Shown one piece after another: positions 10,561 through 22,039 of a stretch of 64,000 bases of DNA. Both the position numbers and the translations under genes were made by a program. How positions within the stretch are numbered: the stretch's first letter is position 1; every line of letters begins with the position of its first letter. Below the pieces are notes generated by a model that saw only the letters and a program-made list of their open reading frames with translations, did not search any database and was not told where the DNA came from. Source of the DNA: Chrysemys picta bellii (Eukaryota; Chordata; Testudines; Emydidae); the NCBI RefSeq assembly GCF_011386835.1, contig NC_088809.1:3853001-3917000 (forward strand), given 5' to 3'.

Positions 10561-13500
10561 CGCATATCCAGGGAGGGGCCCCGAATTTGAACTGTGGGGT
10601 ACCCCCCCACCCGACCTTTGAACTGTGGGGTCCCCTCCTACCCGAGCGCCCCTGGGAGGAGGCGCAGAGCCACAGGAGGGCACGTGCCAGTCTCTTTGCA
10701 AGGGCGGGAAGTTCTGTGCCAGGGCTGCGCTTTGCCTTGTGCTGCCCCATCTGCAGCCCACACCCCCACGGGGCCATCACCCGCTCAGCCGGCCCCGCCG
10801 CGCCCTCTTCCCCTTCCCAATACATCGGACTCTGCTGTGCCCCCAGACCCAGGCACACCATCTTCTGGCCATCGCCCTGTGCCCCAGGCATGCCCAGCTT
10901 TGCCTTGCTGACAAGCCCATGGCGGTGGGCATGTGCCAGTGCGTTTTCTAGTTTCCCTGCCTGCCCTTATGCAGCACGCGCAGTCCAATCGCCTCTAGCA
11001 GGAATGGCTCTGCAGGTGCCAGCCCAAAGCACTTTGCAAGCTGGGGTACTGAGAGCCATTGAACCAAATTGTAAACCCTGTGTATAATGGAAACCACTTC
11101 AAGCCAGTTGATGGGGCAGCCCCCCTAGTTCCAGCACCTATGAAGCAAGCCTGCTGTGTGCACCCACACTGCCTGTGTGCGGGTTTCACATATTACTTGT
11201 GGTACTGAACATAGGGCCTTGCACATCCAGTGTCTAGGTAACATTGAGGGCCCTGTCCTGCAAGCCTAACTTCAGTGGGACTACACGCATGAATCAAGGA
11301 GACTAGTGCCATGCTGAGTAAGGCTTCGTTGGTCCTGACATTTGGGGCCGCGACCTTCAACCTTTAGTTGCAGAGCTTTGGCATTATAGATATAAATAGA
11401 GCATAATTATAATTGATTGTTTTATCCAAGTAGTGCCTTGTATGTGGGGGATAATAGATTTTCTAAACACTTGGCCTCTTTTAAAGTAATATTAATAGTA
11501 CATTGACAGTCTGAAGCGTCCGATCCTATAACCCCACATGTCATTTTACTCATGTGAGTAGTTCCATTAACTTACGTGGCACTACTCCTGTAAGTAATGT
11601 TACACATACATGTAAAGTGCTGGCAGGATCAGGCCCCAACGACCTGTGAGGCTTTATGTACTTTAGTAGATGAAGTTCCTTGTTACTGACAGCAGGGGGA
11701 AGATTTCCTGGGAAAAAACACAAGTGAGTGAGTTTTCTAATAACTATGGAACACTGTTAATGTCACCCACTTAAAGAACTTAGGTGTAGCATTCAGGCCA
11801 TGCAACGTTTTGACCACAGTCATATTAAAACTCTGTGATAACAGCAGATGCACACACATATCTGGATATCAGTTCCACACTGGGCCTGTCTTTCTCTTAC
11901 CAACAAGTTTTTGGTAATAGATCTTACGCTTCCTTGTTTAGCAAAAAGTTCTGTCAGTAGCTGACTCCGGATCATTATGACTTAAACATAAAGGATTGTT
12001 TACATTTCTTCACCTGCCTTCAGTTACCAGTTTTATTTTTTTAACGACATGGCAAACTAAACGTATATGTGTCTGGAAAGAATCATAAATAAATATTCAT
12101 CTTTCTCTCCCTGTTTCACCTGAGAGAAAAGTTGAAAAGCTGTGCAGCCTGGCCTCAGAATTAATGGAAAATGTCAAATATCACGTCCGCGTACTTGTAG
12201 CTTCATTTAAGCCCCCACGCTGCAGTTGGATTCAAGCAGGCAAACCCTTATTTTCATGCCGAGTCCCTTTGAAATAAGGAGCACATGGGTCCAGCTGCAC
12301 AGATTCAATTATAGGACTGGGGCCATAGAGTTTTAAGGGCAGCTTTTTAAAGGCCAATTGGCCACACAGAATGGAATTATGTTTTAAAGCCTAAGTGATT
12401 TAGAGGCACACATGCTATTGCATTTCGATTGGATTCATGCTTCTAAATCACTTGGGCCCCCTGTGAAAATTGGCACCCACCCTCCCAGCTTCTATTGGAC
12501 GTCACTGGGAGATGGTCACTTACCTCCCCTTTGTGCCTGTGAAAACTGCCCCTTTCATCTCCGATAATTTTCTACGTACCGTTGAAAATGCAAGCAGGGT
12601 AGAAATCACAAAGTGGTTGGGTTGGGGGGCGGGGTTGATTTTTCTGAAAATAAAAGCTGGACACACCAGCATTTCTCTTCTGCAGAGTCATTTTGAATCT
12701 ACCATTTTGTAGAGAATGTTCCAAATCCTAGTGATGCTTCCAAAATCCATGGATAGCGCAAGCTTTTACTGTTAAACTTTCAGGCCACTCCTGCCCAGTC
12801 CCTTCATTTCAGTTACAGGTCGCATTGCTTTTCATGAACTACAGGAGAAACTCGGCCTTCACTTTTGGAATCATACCAGGCAAAAGCCACTAGCCAGCTA
12901 CCCGAGCGGCACCGGTTGTTTGAATCTGAATAGTCATCTCAGGCTGCTCTGATCAGGGCACAGGAGGCAGTGTCAATCAGCTAGTAGGGCCAGAAACAGC
13001 AAGTAAACTGGATCATGGCAAGAAACTGATGTCTTGTTATGCAATAGTGTCCCTAGGGCGGGTTTCAGGACAGAGCTGCCTTAGGAAATTACTTTCACTT
13101 ACATCACTGACCCAGGGAGAAAGACCTCCCAGAGGCTTCAGTTTGCAGGGATGCCTTGTCCAAAGACCTTCCCCCTCAGCATGTGGATATAATTATGTGG
13201 GTTCACAGTTTAGTGTCTTCTTAATTTAAGCCCTTGGAGAAGGAGCAAGGATTGCTCAGAGGTTCTCTGTGCAGGTTTTCCCTATGCACATGCACAATCA
13301 CTACCATGTCCTGCTGCATAAGGCTGGCCCAGACTGCAAAGATGCGCGAAGATGTTTTGGCAGTTCTCATATAAGGTGACTAGCACCCTCTGGTGGTTTG
13401 TAGTGAGGTTTCCTGGGTAGCTGAAAATAGGCCTCAGGCATTAAGGAAGGGTCAGTTCCCATGATGTGGCGTGACAGAGAAATTGTTGGCGCTCTCGCAG

Positions 13501-13835
13501 AGCTGAGGTCACTGACCGAGCATCTGAATCAAAAGCTGGAAATACGTATGGATCCCATGTTTGAGTTTAGAATATTTATGATTTTCTTGCATGCGTCTGT
13601 ATATTTTTCACTTGGCTCTTTTACTGCCCGAAGAATCCGTGGATGAGGCCAAAATAACACAACTCCTCTCCTCCTGGTATGCTGGATTGGGGAAATACCC
13701 TAGAAACGCCACATCTTGCATCATTTCTAACACTGTCCCTGCAGCATTAAAAAAGTCTTTGAAAGACACATAAACATAGACATAACAGGGAGAGGCCAGC
13801 AAGAGAGGAAGCACATCAAGGGCCAATGTGTGGAC
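10561..13835. other. Intergenic; no gene recognised
   Basis: Ordinary sequence with worn repeats: 11515-11640 (GTGAGTAGTTCCATTAACTT type) and 12375-12455, where AAGTGATTTAGA is inverted as TCTAAATCACTT. It separates the LHFPL-like promoter from the AKAP10 promoter. Confidence 0.4.
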
Positions 13836-13843
13836 AGCAGAGG

Positions 13844-14145
13844 CAGGGGCGGCTCTATGTTTTTTGCCGCCCCAAGCACGGCAGTCAGGCAGCCTTCGGT
13901 GCCATGCCTGCGGGCGATCCGCGGTCATGCAGATTCGGCGGCGTTTCTGCGGGTGATCTGCCGGTCCCACGGCTTGGGCATACCTGCTGCTGAATTGCCG
14001 CCGAAACCGCGGGATCGGCGGACCTCCCGCAGGCACACCACCAAAGGCCGCCTGACTGCCGCCCTCACAGCGAACGGCAGGCCACCCCCCGCGGCTTGCC
14101 GCCCCAGGCACACGCTTGCTGCGCTGCTGCCTGGAACTGCCCCTG
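13844..14145 (+). mobile_element. hAT-type MITE (GGGGCGGCTCT family), copy 1
   Basis: A perfect 8-bp target duplication AGCAGAGG (13836-13843, 14146-14153) flanks terminal inverted repeats CAGGGGCGGCTCT and CAGGGGCAGTTCC (10 of 13 matching). The interior is CpG-rich and non-coding. It shares an internal TTTTTTGCCGCC stretch with the element at 33452-33814. Confidence 0.88.
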
Positions 14146-14464
14146 AGCAGAGGCAGCAACACATAACCGGCCACCACCTGGTGCCTGCCCACACTCACCA
14201 ACCACCACAGCTCACAGCCAGTGCCAGCCAGAAACAGGACGGGGGGGGACACTGCTGGCCGAGAGCCAGCACGCAGCGGGGGCTGTGCTGACAGACCAGG
14301 AGGGGAAGTGGCCAGCCCCGCACACTGCATCTTTAGCCCGTCACCAGCCTTGCACAACCACCCCCATTCTCGGCCACTGGACCCCCACACACACACACTC
14401 ACCGCTGGTGGGCAGGCGTCTGGTGAGCAGGGATCAGGCCAGCAGCAGAACCCAGCAGTACTGA

Positions 14465-14584
14465 TCTGGGGGGAGACAGAAAATATGGGACGATTTGTCC
14501 ATTTTTAAGAAAAAGTCAGGACACCTGCAGAAGGGCTTAAATATGGGACTGTCCCTTTAAAAACGGGACGTCTGATCACCCTAG
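14465..14584 (+). mobile_element. 3' fragment of a hAT-type element
   Basis: Sequence with GGGACTGTCCC, AAAACGGGACGTC and a terminal CACCCTAG resembles the right end of a TAGGGTGACCA-ended hAT MITE. No left terminal repeat is visible, so this is a truncated copy. Confidence 0.45.
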
Positions 14585-15089
14585 TTATATCCAAGATCTC
14601 TGGTTTCCCAGAATTCAGCTGCTCAGATTCCTGCATCTCTCCGGTGAGTGTTTTTCACCACTTCGCTCTTATATTGAAGTTTTTCACCCACCCAGACATT
14701 GCAAATTAAATGGAAAACCCCACACCTCAGATCTTCCAGCAGGCCTCCTTCTGGAATCACTCCCCATCTGGTCGCAGAAAGGAAGCTTGCACTCAATGGA
14801 ACAAGACAATGAGAGGTCCCCAGGTTTTCATTGCGGCTCGGCATCATTCTTTATCAAGTCAACTAATTTTTGCGTGGCTGGAATATGGAATAATTCTCTC
14901 CTTTGAAAACCTCCACATAGCTGAGCAGGCAGTATAAACTCTTTCACTCCCATTAATACTAAAGGACTGGGGTCATCCACCTATGAAATTTTAAATGAAT
15001 TTTGTGTGTGTGTAGCCACCTGATTTCCTGTAAATAAGAATTCTAATCGAAGCCACTTTCATTTCAGCCTGAAAACACTGCATATGCTA

Positions 15090-15629
15090 CCAACCGGACA
15101 GTCTCTACGCAAAAGAATGAATGGACACAAATCTGACATCAGGAATCATAATACTCAAAAACCAGTGGGAGAACACTTTAACCTGTCTGGTCATTCAATG
15201 ACAGACCTGTGGGTGGCTATCTTACAACAGAAAAACTTCAAAAACAGACTCCAACAAGAGACTGCTGAGCTGGAATTGATATGCAAACTAGATACAATCA
15301 ATTTAGGATTAAATAAGGACTGGGAATGGCTGAGCCATTACAAACATTGAATCTATCTCCCCTTGTAAGTATTCTTACACTTCTTATCAAACTGTCTGTA
15401 CTGGGCTAGCTTGATTATCACTTCAAAAGTTTTTTTTCACTTACTTAATTGGCCTCTCAGAGTTGGTAAGACAACTCCCACCTGTTCATGCGCTCTGTAT
15501 GTGTGTATATATATCTCCTCAATATATGTTCCATTCTATGCATCTGAAGAAATGGGCTGTAGCCCACGAAAGCTTATGCTCTAATAAATTTGTTAGTCTC
15601 TAAGGTGCCACAAGTACTCCTGTTCTTTT
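15090..15629 (+). mobile_element. 5'-truncated Penelope-like retroelement
   Basis: The insert is flanked by a perfect 11-bp duplication (TGCATATGCTA at 15079-15089 and 15630-15640). Its first 261 bases are an uninterrupted frame with GQSLRKRMNGHKSDIRNH and a KPVGEHFNLSGHS motif, matching the C-terminal half of the GIY-YIG endonuclease domain of Penelope-like elements, ending in TGA at 15348. The rest is 3' UTR with a hammerhead-like motif and a conserved tail (AAATTTGTTAGTCTCTAAGG). The ATG at 15084 belongs to host flank. The intact short frame implies a young insertion. Confidence 0.85.
15544..15581 (+). ncRNA. Hammerhead-ribozyme-like motif in the Penelope-like 3' UTR
   Basis: CTGAAGA at 15544-15550, a stem II (TGGGC-TGTA-GCCCA), GAAA at 15568-15571 and a 3-bp stem III with loop (AGC-TTAT-GCT) followed by C at 15581 match the hammerhead core CUGANGA, GAAA and UH. 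The outermost stem II pair is A-C. Stem I is not convincingly formed, so this copy may not cleave itself. Hammerheads are established in Penelope-like elements. Confidence 0.5.
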
Positions 15630-15640
15630 TGCATATGCTA

Positions 15641-18494
15641 ATGGTATCAGTCACTCTTGTTAATCATACAGCTTTCCAGGCATCCTGCTGTATATAATGA
15701 GGTATGTTATATTTTTCTGCTATAGCCTCTTTCAACATTAATTCCTAGATTCTTAGCTGTTCACATTTTCATGCATTGTTTTTCTCAACTCAATTAATAC
15801 AGTTTAAAAAAAGTTTCTCTTCAGTGTTTGAAACGCAAATACAAAGCATTGTGCTAGTGCTTGGAAATTAAATTGACTATAAACAGAAAATTTACTGCTC
15901 AGTCCAGTTTCATTGTCCCAAGCTGAGTGAAATGCAAACAACAAAGCAAGCAGCATGACTGACAAAACACATGTAAATTTTTTTCAAATGCTTTCTGATG
16001 TAATTAATAGTCTACAATATTATTAACGAAGATAAAGGAAATGTTTCGAATATATGATTTTTAAACTGATAGTGTCCCTTTCACAATACCTTCCATCTTG
16101 ATCCTTATACATTTTGTACACTACAGCCCTGATCCTGCAAACTGATCTATTCAGTTAGACCCTTAAGAAGTCCCATTGAATTAATGGGGGTCCACACGGG
16201 TTCAGTGGTGATCATATTGCAGGACTGGGGCCCATAGACCAACATCATTCATAGAAAACCCTGTGTTTCTGGGTGAGCTGATTTAGGCCCAAGTGTCCTT
16301 CCCCTTTACTCATGTGAGTAACCCTATTGCAAAATTACTCTAATGAGTAAGGTCCGCAGGATCTAGTCAGTAGCAAGCAGTGTTTCAGTATATCAGAATT
16401 TACCTGCTCCTGTTTCATTGCCTGACTTATGCAACATGCTGGAAATCAAAACTGACGCTAGAAAAATCTACAAACAGTACTCTCTCATTTTTGTTTTTCT
16501 GAAACAGTAATTAGACAGAGCAGCTCGCTTTGGTTAATTATCTGAGTATGAGCTGCCTAGTGATTAATAATTTCTAGTTCCACATGATTAATTTTGCCCA
16601 AACAGTACATCCCATTTAGATCCTATTAAAAATTAAAGTTTATTTATTTATCTAAATATGGAGAGGAGGCAAATTCGCCACTCAATTAGGAGCTGAAGAG
16701 ATTTTATTTTCCTTTGAATAATGAGGAGACATCTCCCCCCAGCCTCTCTGATACTGGCCAGGGTATCTTGAAGTCATATTTCGGCTGACTGCTCAGATAA
16801 TTAAACTGTCACGTTCTGCTAAAAGCACCAAAACCTTTTATGTTTCCAGGTTAGAGCTCCAGGGCCCAAGGCTGACTGATTTCCTGTGGAGCAGAGCTTT
16901 TACTTTTCTGCAAATTCACAAAAGGATGGGGGGGGGGATTTCAATCATAGATATGCAATTCAGGCCAAATACACTCAGGATTTCATTAGTCATTTAGGAC
17001 CTCCTCCAAAGCCCACCAAAGTCAATGAGAGTCATCCCTTTGAACCTGTCTCTTAGAAAAGAGCTTTTCCTTTTCCTGCTGACACAGGGTGATGCCCAAA
17101 CTTTATCCACCCAAGAGACCACATTAGCAGCCTGGCAAATATCTGAGAGTGATACCTTGTTTATTTCAGCCACCCACGTTTTGCATGGAATGGACTGCCT
17201 TGATCCAAGTAGCTAAGCCTGTTGGACCATGCTACCTCCCACGGAGCTGCACCTGTGGTGAATTATGGGCCCATTTAATGAGTGTAGTAAAGGTCAGTGA
17301 GTCTATGGCAAGGTCAGCAACAGAATTTGGGTGACATCCGAACCTCCACTGAAGTCAATGGGAGTTTTGCCATTGACTTCAGTGGGATGAGATTTCATCT
17401 GAAGAATCTTGACTCTCAGCACTGTTCTTTAACCACACAAATAAAATCAAGGACATTCAAAGAGATGAACATGCGTTCTCATAAACTTCCCTTGTTTTTA
17501 TCTAGGCACAGCATGGACGTATCCATGGTATATAACAAACAAAATAAAATACTCGCTGACTGGAGACCGGTAGGCACAATGAGGCAGGATTAGGACCAAA
17601 GAGCTGGCTTTAAATCTTTATTATGATTATTTTGATGACAGTATTTATTTGTCACATGGAATCATGCATAATTCTTTACAGAGAAATACAAACAGTGGGT
17701 GAAGTTCTGACCCCACTGAAATCAATAAGAGTTTTGTCATTGACTTCTGTGGAGACCAGATTTCACCCAATGTCACTGCCACCAGAGTGGAATACAATCA
17801 AGAGCCCGTTCCTGTAGCTGGATCTGCACAGGCAGACCCTTTTCAACACATGAAGTCCATTGGAAGTTAAAAGGCATAGGGCTGTGACTGTGTGGAGCAC
17901 TCTGGAGGATTGTGTTATTTTTCTCTTGATAATGGCCATGTTTAAAAAGACAAATACTTGCTCACGGAAGGTTAATGCAAACATTGTTTGCCAGGAGCTG
18001 TGATTTTAGGGTTTCTTGCTAAGGGCCACGTTTTTCTTCTGGATTTGCTCACCATTTGTATATTTTGGCTATTATCAGCCTCTTGTGTTGGGCGTTGATA
18101 ATTAATTTAATTTGGTATTTATAAAATGGTCCTCTCGGATCTAGTCTCTGAGCACAAAAATATATCAGAGAGCACCACAAAACAAGTTAACGATAACAAT
18201 GTTAAAGGGAAAGAATTAGTTGCTAAGGGGTGTTGATCAGGAGCTGCATCCTGCTCTAAAGATGGCTGCATTTCAAAGATGAGTGAAGAGATGCTTCTGA
18301 ATCTCTTATGTAACCCACAGGTTGTGAGGTTTAACTAATTAATATTTGTAAAGCAAGTTAAGATCTTCAATAAAATAGGTTATTTCTTATTCTTATTATT
18401 ATTATTGTTGTTGTTGTTGTTTGTTGTTATTATTATTTATTTGTTACAGATTTTTTTGATGGGACAAACTTCAGCATCATCATGATACCAGGAC
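15641..18494. other. Intergenic; possible conserved non-coding block
   Basis: 16500-16840 is AT-rich, non-repetitive and dense in TAATTA-like cores, resembling developmental enhancers. 16125-16370, 17330-17400 and 17695-17775 are worn palindromic repeats. 18345-18440 carries ATT/GTT microsatellite sequence. No exon recognised. Confidence 0.35.
17346..17385 (+). repeat. Perfect 16-bp palindrome of a dispersed ancient repeat
   Basis: CCACTGAAGTCAATGG (17346-17361) and its exact complement (17370-17385) enclose an 8-base loop. The same CATTGACTTCAATGG theme recurs, diverged, near 17705-17765, 16180, 33195 and 43770, often beside GATCCTGCAA. Confidence 0.7.
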
Positions 18495-18600
18495 AGTTAC
18501 ATTGCAGAGTGATGACACTGCATTGGCATATCATGATGCAGTGACATCACAGAGTATCACAGCTTCCTCCCATGCATCTTTACAACATGATGATGGAAGT
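18495..18600 (+). repeat. Diverged outlying piece of the 21-bp minisatellite
   Basis: Contains GTGATGACACTGC, CATGATGCAGTGACATCAC and ACAACATGATGATGG, the same motif set as the array at 20140-21960, but the period is worn. About 1.5 kb of unrelated sequence separates it from the main array. Confidence 0.45.
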
Positions 18601-20139
18601 TCTGGATGCTTGTCATGTCCTACAAGCTGGGCTCCCAAAGTGCAGGTTCTCCCCAACTTAAATCAGGATGATCCTGGAAAAAATTGGACAGATGCATTGT
18701 AGAGTAAAGGGCCTTCAAAGGAAATCAGCATCAAGAGCGGTATACTGGAAAACTTGTAGCTAATGCTTGTCCTCACTTGTTTCTAATGATGAGGTGTGCC
18801 GGTAAAGGGCCTGAGCCTGTGGTTTATTCCTTGCTCTGGGTTACTGAAATGCATACCACTGGACTGGTTTTCTGGCACTCATCACAATTATGAAGTGTGC
18901 TTTTTATATAAGGTTTGATTCAGGGGAATCTTTCACCTTGTGGGATCTTGAGGAAGCCAGTTCCTTGCTCTGTGCCTCAGTTTCCCCATCTGTAGCTGTG
19001 AACTGCAATAAGAATACAAAGCTATCACACAGGGTTGTATTTGTTAATGTTTGTAAAGAGCCTTAAACTCTTCTGGGCACTCTTGGAATACAAAGTATTA
19101 TTATTTTATTATTATTCTACTTCCCATTAATTGTGCTTGTCATCCACGGGATATTATATCCTTTCATTTGAGGATTTTTGAACTACTTATAAAAATCTCA
19201 AGCAGGATTTGTGTAATATCTGAGACTGCATGATGCAATTAAACAAAGGTTTGGGTTTTTCTAAGGTCCACCCTTCAAACTTCTACTTAAGGATTTTCCC
19301 ATGTCCAAAATGGACATTTGAGCCTGCAAACTTTATTTGTGTTGCAATATTTGTATTGCATTGAATAAAAACATTCTAATTCAGGTCATAAGCCAGATGC
19401 AATAGTATCCACTGTAGCCAGTGACTACTGACCCTCAGGGTTTGTTACGATGTAAGACCTTGGGCCGCAATCCTGCTAACACATAGATAGTGCTTAACTC
19501 TTTGCACTGCAAATAGTCTCATTAGACTAAACGGGACTACTCGTAATGTGTTAAACTAGGTACATACTGTATGTCTTTGCAGGATGGGTACTTTGTAAGG
19601 ATAGTGTAGCAATATCGGTGAAAGATATTAGCATCAACTGAATCCAGAAGCTATTATTACACCTACATTTGGGGCTTGGCAGAATCTTATCCAGAGGCAG
19701 GCTATTCCATAATTGTCCATTATGGGGGCTTTACACTTTCCTCTGAAGCAACTGATACAAGCCACTGTCAGAAAGAACCTGTTGAGCTAGATGGACGATT
19801 TATTTGATCCAGAATGGCAATTTTTATGTTCCCGTGTGGTCAGAATTAGACTCTATACTTCTCAGAGCAGAGAATTTCATTCTGTTGTCTCAACTGTTTG
19901 TAAAGGACTTGGTACCTATACAGCTCTTTAGAAATAATCATGGCAATGTTGTGTCGTAACTCTAATGTCCTTTGTGGTAGAGAAGATATAAGATTTGCTT
20001 GTCTGAATACAAAGAGGGTTCTGGAGACAAGTGAACCCTTACTAACTGACACAGTCTGTGCGGCCTAATGTCACAAGTCAAAGTATCTCTAAGTTCTGGC
20101 TAAGACTAAGTAGGGTGGGAACTCTTGCTGGCTATACAA
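18601..20139. other. Intergenic; MIR and worn repeats only
   Basis: Besides the SINE at 18925-19115, 19460-19560 resembles the dispersed palindromic family. No gene seen. Confidence 0.4.
18925..19115 (+). mobile_element. MIR-type SINE, plus orientation
   Basis: CTGTGCCTCAGTTTCCCCAT is the MIR core, followed by a GTTTGTAAAGAGCC-type tail and an ATT repeat. The tRNA head is missing. Confidence 0.8.
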
Positions 20140-20281
20140 CACCAGTATGTGGGCGTTTTGAGACAAAATGATGAAGCCATGTTGTGCTCTGATGACATTT
20201 TGACACAGCATGGAAGCACTGTGAGTGCCACAATGACGCTACTTCAGTGTGATGGTGTAGTGTGTCAAGAACAAGGATTTG
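20140..20281 (+). repeat. Degenerate 21-bp minisatellite, left part
   Basis: Units of 21 bp such as TTGACACAGCATGGAAGCACT follow one another with no indels. The array is interrupted at 20282 by hAT insertions and resumes at 21754. A diverged related segment with the same GATGACATCAC-like motifs lies at 18495-18600. Confidence 0.65.
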
Positions 20282-20289
20282 ATCCATTG

Positions 20290-21598
20290 TAGGGTTACCA
20301 TATTTAGTGCCTCCAAAAGGAGGACACTTTAAAGGGGCCCCAGCCCCGCCCCCAGCCCCGCCCCAACCCCGCCCCCTCCCCAAAGTCTCCGCCCCCTCCC
20401 CTGCTTCCCGCGAACATTTGAGTCGCGGGAAGCCTGAAGCAGGTAAGGGGGTGTGTGTGTGTGAGGGGATGTGTGTGTGTGTGGGGGGGGGGAGGAGGCG
20501 CGGCCCACCCCCGGCACCGCAGGTCCCCAGCCCGTCCCCCGAGCCCCCGGCCCGGCACCGCCGGCCGAGCTCCCGGCCCGGCACCCGGCCCCCCCGAGCA
20601 CCGCCGGCACCCGGCCCGGCACCCGGCACACGAGCCGCCGGCCGAGCCCCCCGGCCCGGCCCGGCACCGGGCCCCCCCAGCACCGCCGGCCGAGCCCCCG
20701 GCCCGGCACCCGGCACCCGAGCCGCCGGCCGAGCCGCCCGGCCCCGGGCCCCCCCCCCCGAGCACCGCCGGCCGAGCCGCCCGGCCCCGGCCTCCCCCCC
20801 GAGCACCGCCGGCCGAGCCGCCCGGCCCCGGCCTCCCCCCCGAGCACCGCCGGCCGAGCCGCCCGGCCCCCCCCCGAGCACCGCCGGCCGAGCCGCCCGG
20901 CCCCGGGCCCCCCCCGAGCACCGCCGGCCGAGCCCCCGGCCCGGCACCCGGCACCCGAGCCGCCGGCCGAGCCGCCCGGCCCCGGGCCCCCCCCGGCACC
21001 GCCGGCCGAGCCGCCCGGGCCCGGGCCCCCCCCCGAGCACCGCCGGCCGAGCCTCCCGGCCCCGGCCCCCCCCCCGAGCACCGCCGGCCGAGCCGCCCGG
21101 CCCCGCCCCCCCCCCCCAGCACCGCCGGCCGAGCCGCCCGGCCCCGGCCCCCCCCCCCGAGCACCGCCGGCCGAGCGCCCGGCACCCGAGCCGCCGGCCG
21201 AGCCGCCCGGCCCCGCCCCCCCCCCAGCACCGCCGGCCGAGCCGCCCGGCCCCGGGCCCCCCCCCCCGAGCACCGCCGGCCGAGCGCCCGGCACCCGAGC
21301 CGCCGGCCGAGCCGCCCGGCCCCGGCCCCCCCCCGAGCACCGCCGGCCGAGCCCCCGGCCCGGCACCCGAGCCGCCGGCCGAGCCGCCCGGCCCCGGGCC
21401 CCCCCGAGCACCGCCGGCCGAGCCCCCGGCCCGGCACCGCCGGCCAGGCCCCCGAGCCCCCGGCCAGGCACCCGAGCCACCCACCGCATGTCCGATTTTC
21501 CCGGACATGTCCGGCTTTTTGGGATTTCCCCCCGGACGGGGATTTGGAGTCCAAAAAGCCGGACATGTCCGGGAAAATCCGGACGTATGGTAACCCTA
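20290..21598 (+). mobile_element. hAT-type MITE expanded by an internal minisatellite
   Basis: A perfect 8-bp duplication ATCCATTG (20282-20289, 21599-21606) and ends TAGGGTTACCATA / TATGGTAACCCTA define a 1309-bp element. Near the right end, 21491-21520 and 21553-21583 form a hairpin with about 30-bp arms and one extra base. Most of its length is a GC-rich tandem array. No transposase is encoded. Confidence 0.9.
20515..21480 (+). repeat. GC-rich minisatellite inside the hAT element
   Basis: About 960 bp of imperfect units near 40-41 bp (GAGCACCGCCGGCCGAGCCG plus a CCCGG and poly-C spacer) mixed with longer variants that add a CCCGGCACCCGAGCC block. Runs of up to nine C alternate with CCGG. 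The minus strand has dense G runs and could form G-quadruplexes. All frames are open on both strands. Confidence 0.92.
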
Positions 21599-21622
21599 AT
21601 CCATTGTGACGGCACATGGCAG

Positions 21623-21745
21623 TAGGGTTGCCAGCCCTCCAGGATTGTCCTGGAGTCTCCAGGATATAAAGATTTATCTTTAATGAAAGATTATGTCATG
21701 TGATGAAACCTCCAGGAATATGTCCAACCACAATTGGCAACCCTA
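21623..21745 (+). mobile_element. Short hAT-type MITE (123 bp)
   Basis: Ends TAGGGTTGCCAG and TTGGCAACCCTA are inverted repeats. The target duplication is CATGGCAG/CATGGCTG (21615-21622, 21746-21753; one mismatch). It lies only 24 bp from the 1309-bp element and has related termini. Confidence 0.85.
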
Positions 21746-21753
21746 CATGGCTG

Positions 21754-21960
21754 TGATGATGTGTTGACATGGCACCATGGCCCGTGTCAGTGGTGTTTTG
21801 AGACCAGGTGATGCTGTTATAATACAGCGTGATGACATCACATCTCAGCATGATGACATTTTGACCCAATGGGACATTACATCATGGCACCAGGACGCCC
21901 TGACGCAGCATGATGCTGTTACATCAAAGCCTGATGACATCACACCACTGCCACATCATA
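21754..21960 (+). repeat. Degenerate 21-bp minisatellite, right part
   Basis: Units such as ACATCTCAGCATGATGACATT and CTGACGCAGCATGATGCTGTT (21 bp each) form a tandem array rich in TGATGACATCA, a CRE/AP-1-like palindrome. Since 21 is divisible by three, one frame reads as a heptad-like peptide (TSQHDDI, LTQHDAV, TSKPDDI), which is an artefact of the period. Confidence 0.7.
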
Positions 21961-22039
21961 AAAGCGGAGTTAACCCCACAGCAGAAACTGACATTTTCCT
22001 TCTCCGCCCCCAGCCTTAAACATGAGGCCTAAGCCGCAA

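Noticed and set aside
9714..10891. Open frames up to 270 codons on both strands
   Set aside because: CpG-island base composition removes stops; no recognisable domain and mutually overlapping frames.
15084..15089. ATG opening the Penelope-like frame
   Set aside because: It belongs to the target-site duplication in host DNA, so it is not the element's own start.
20132..21625. Very long open frames (384-458 codons) on both strands and in most frames
   Set aside because: They arise from the GC-rich minisatellite, which lacks stop codons in any frame; the peptides are low-complexity and no splice or start signals support them.
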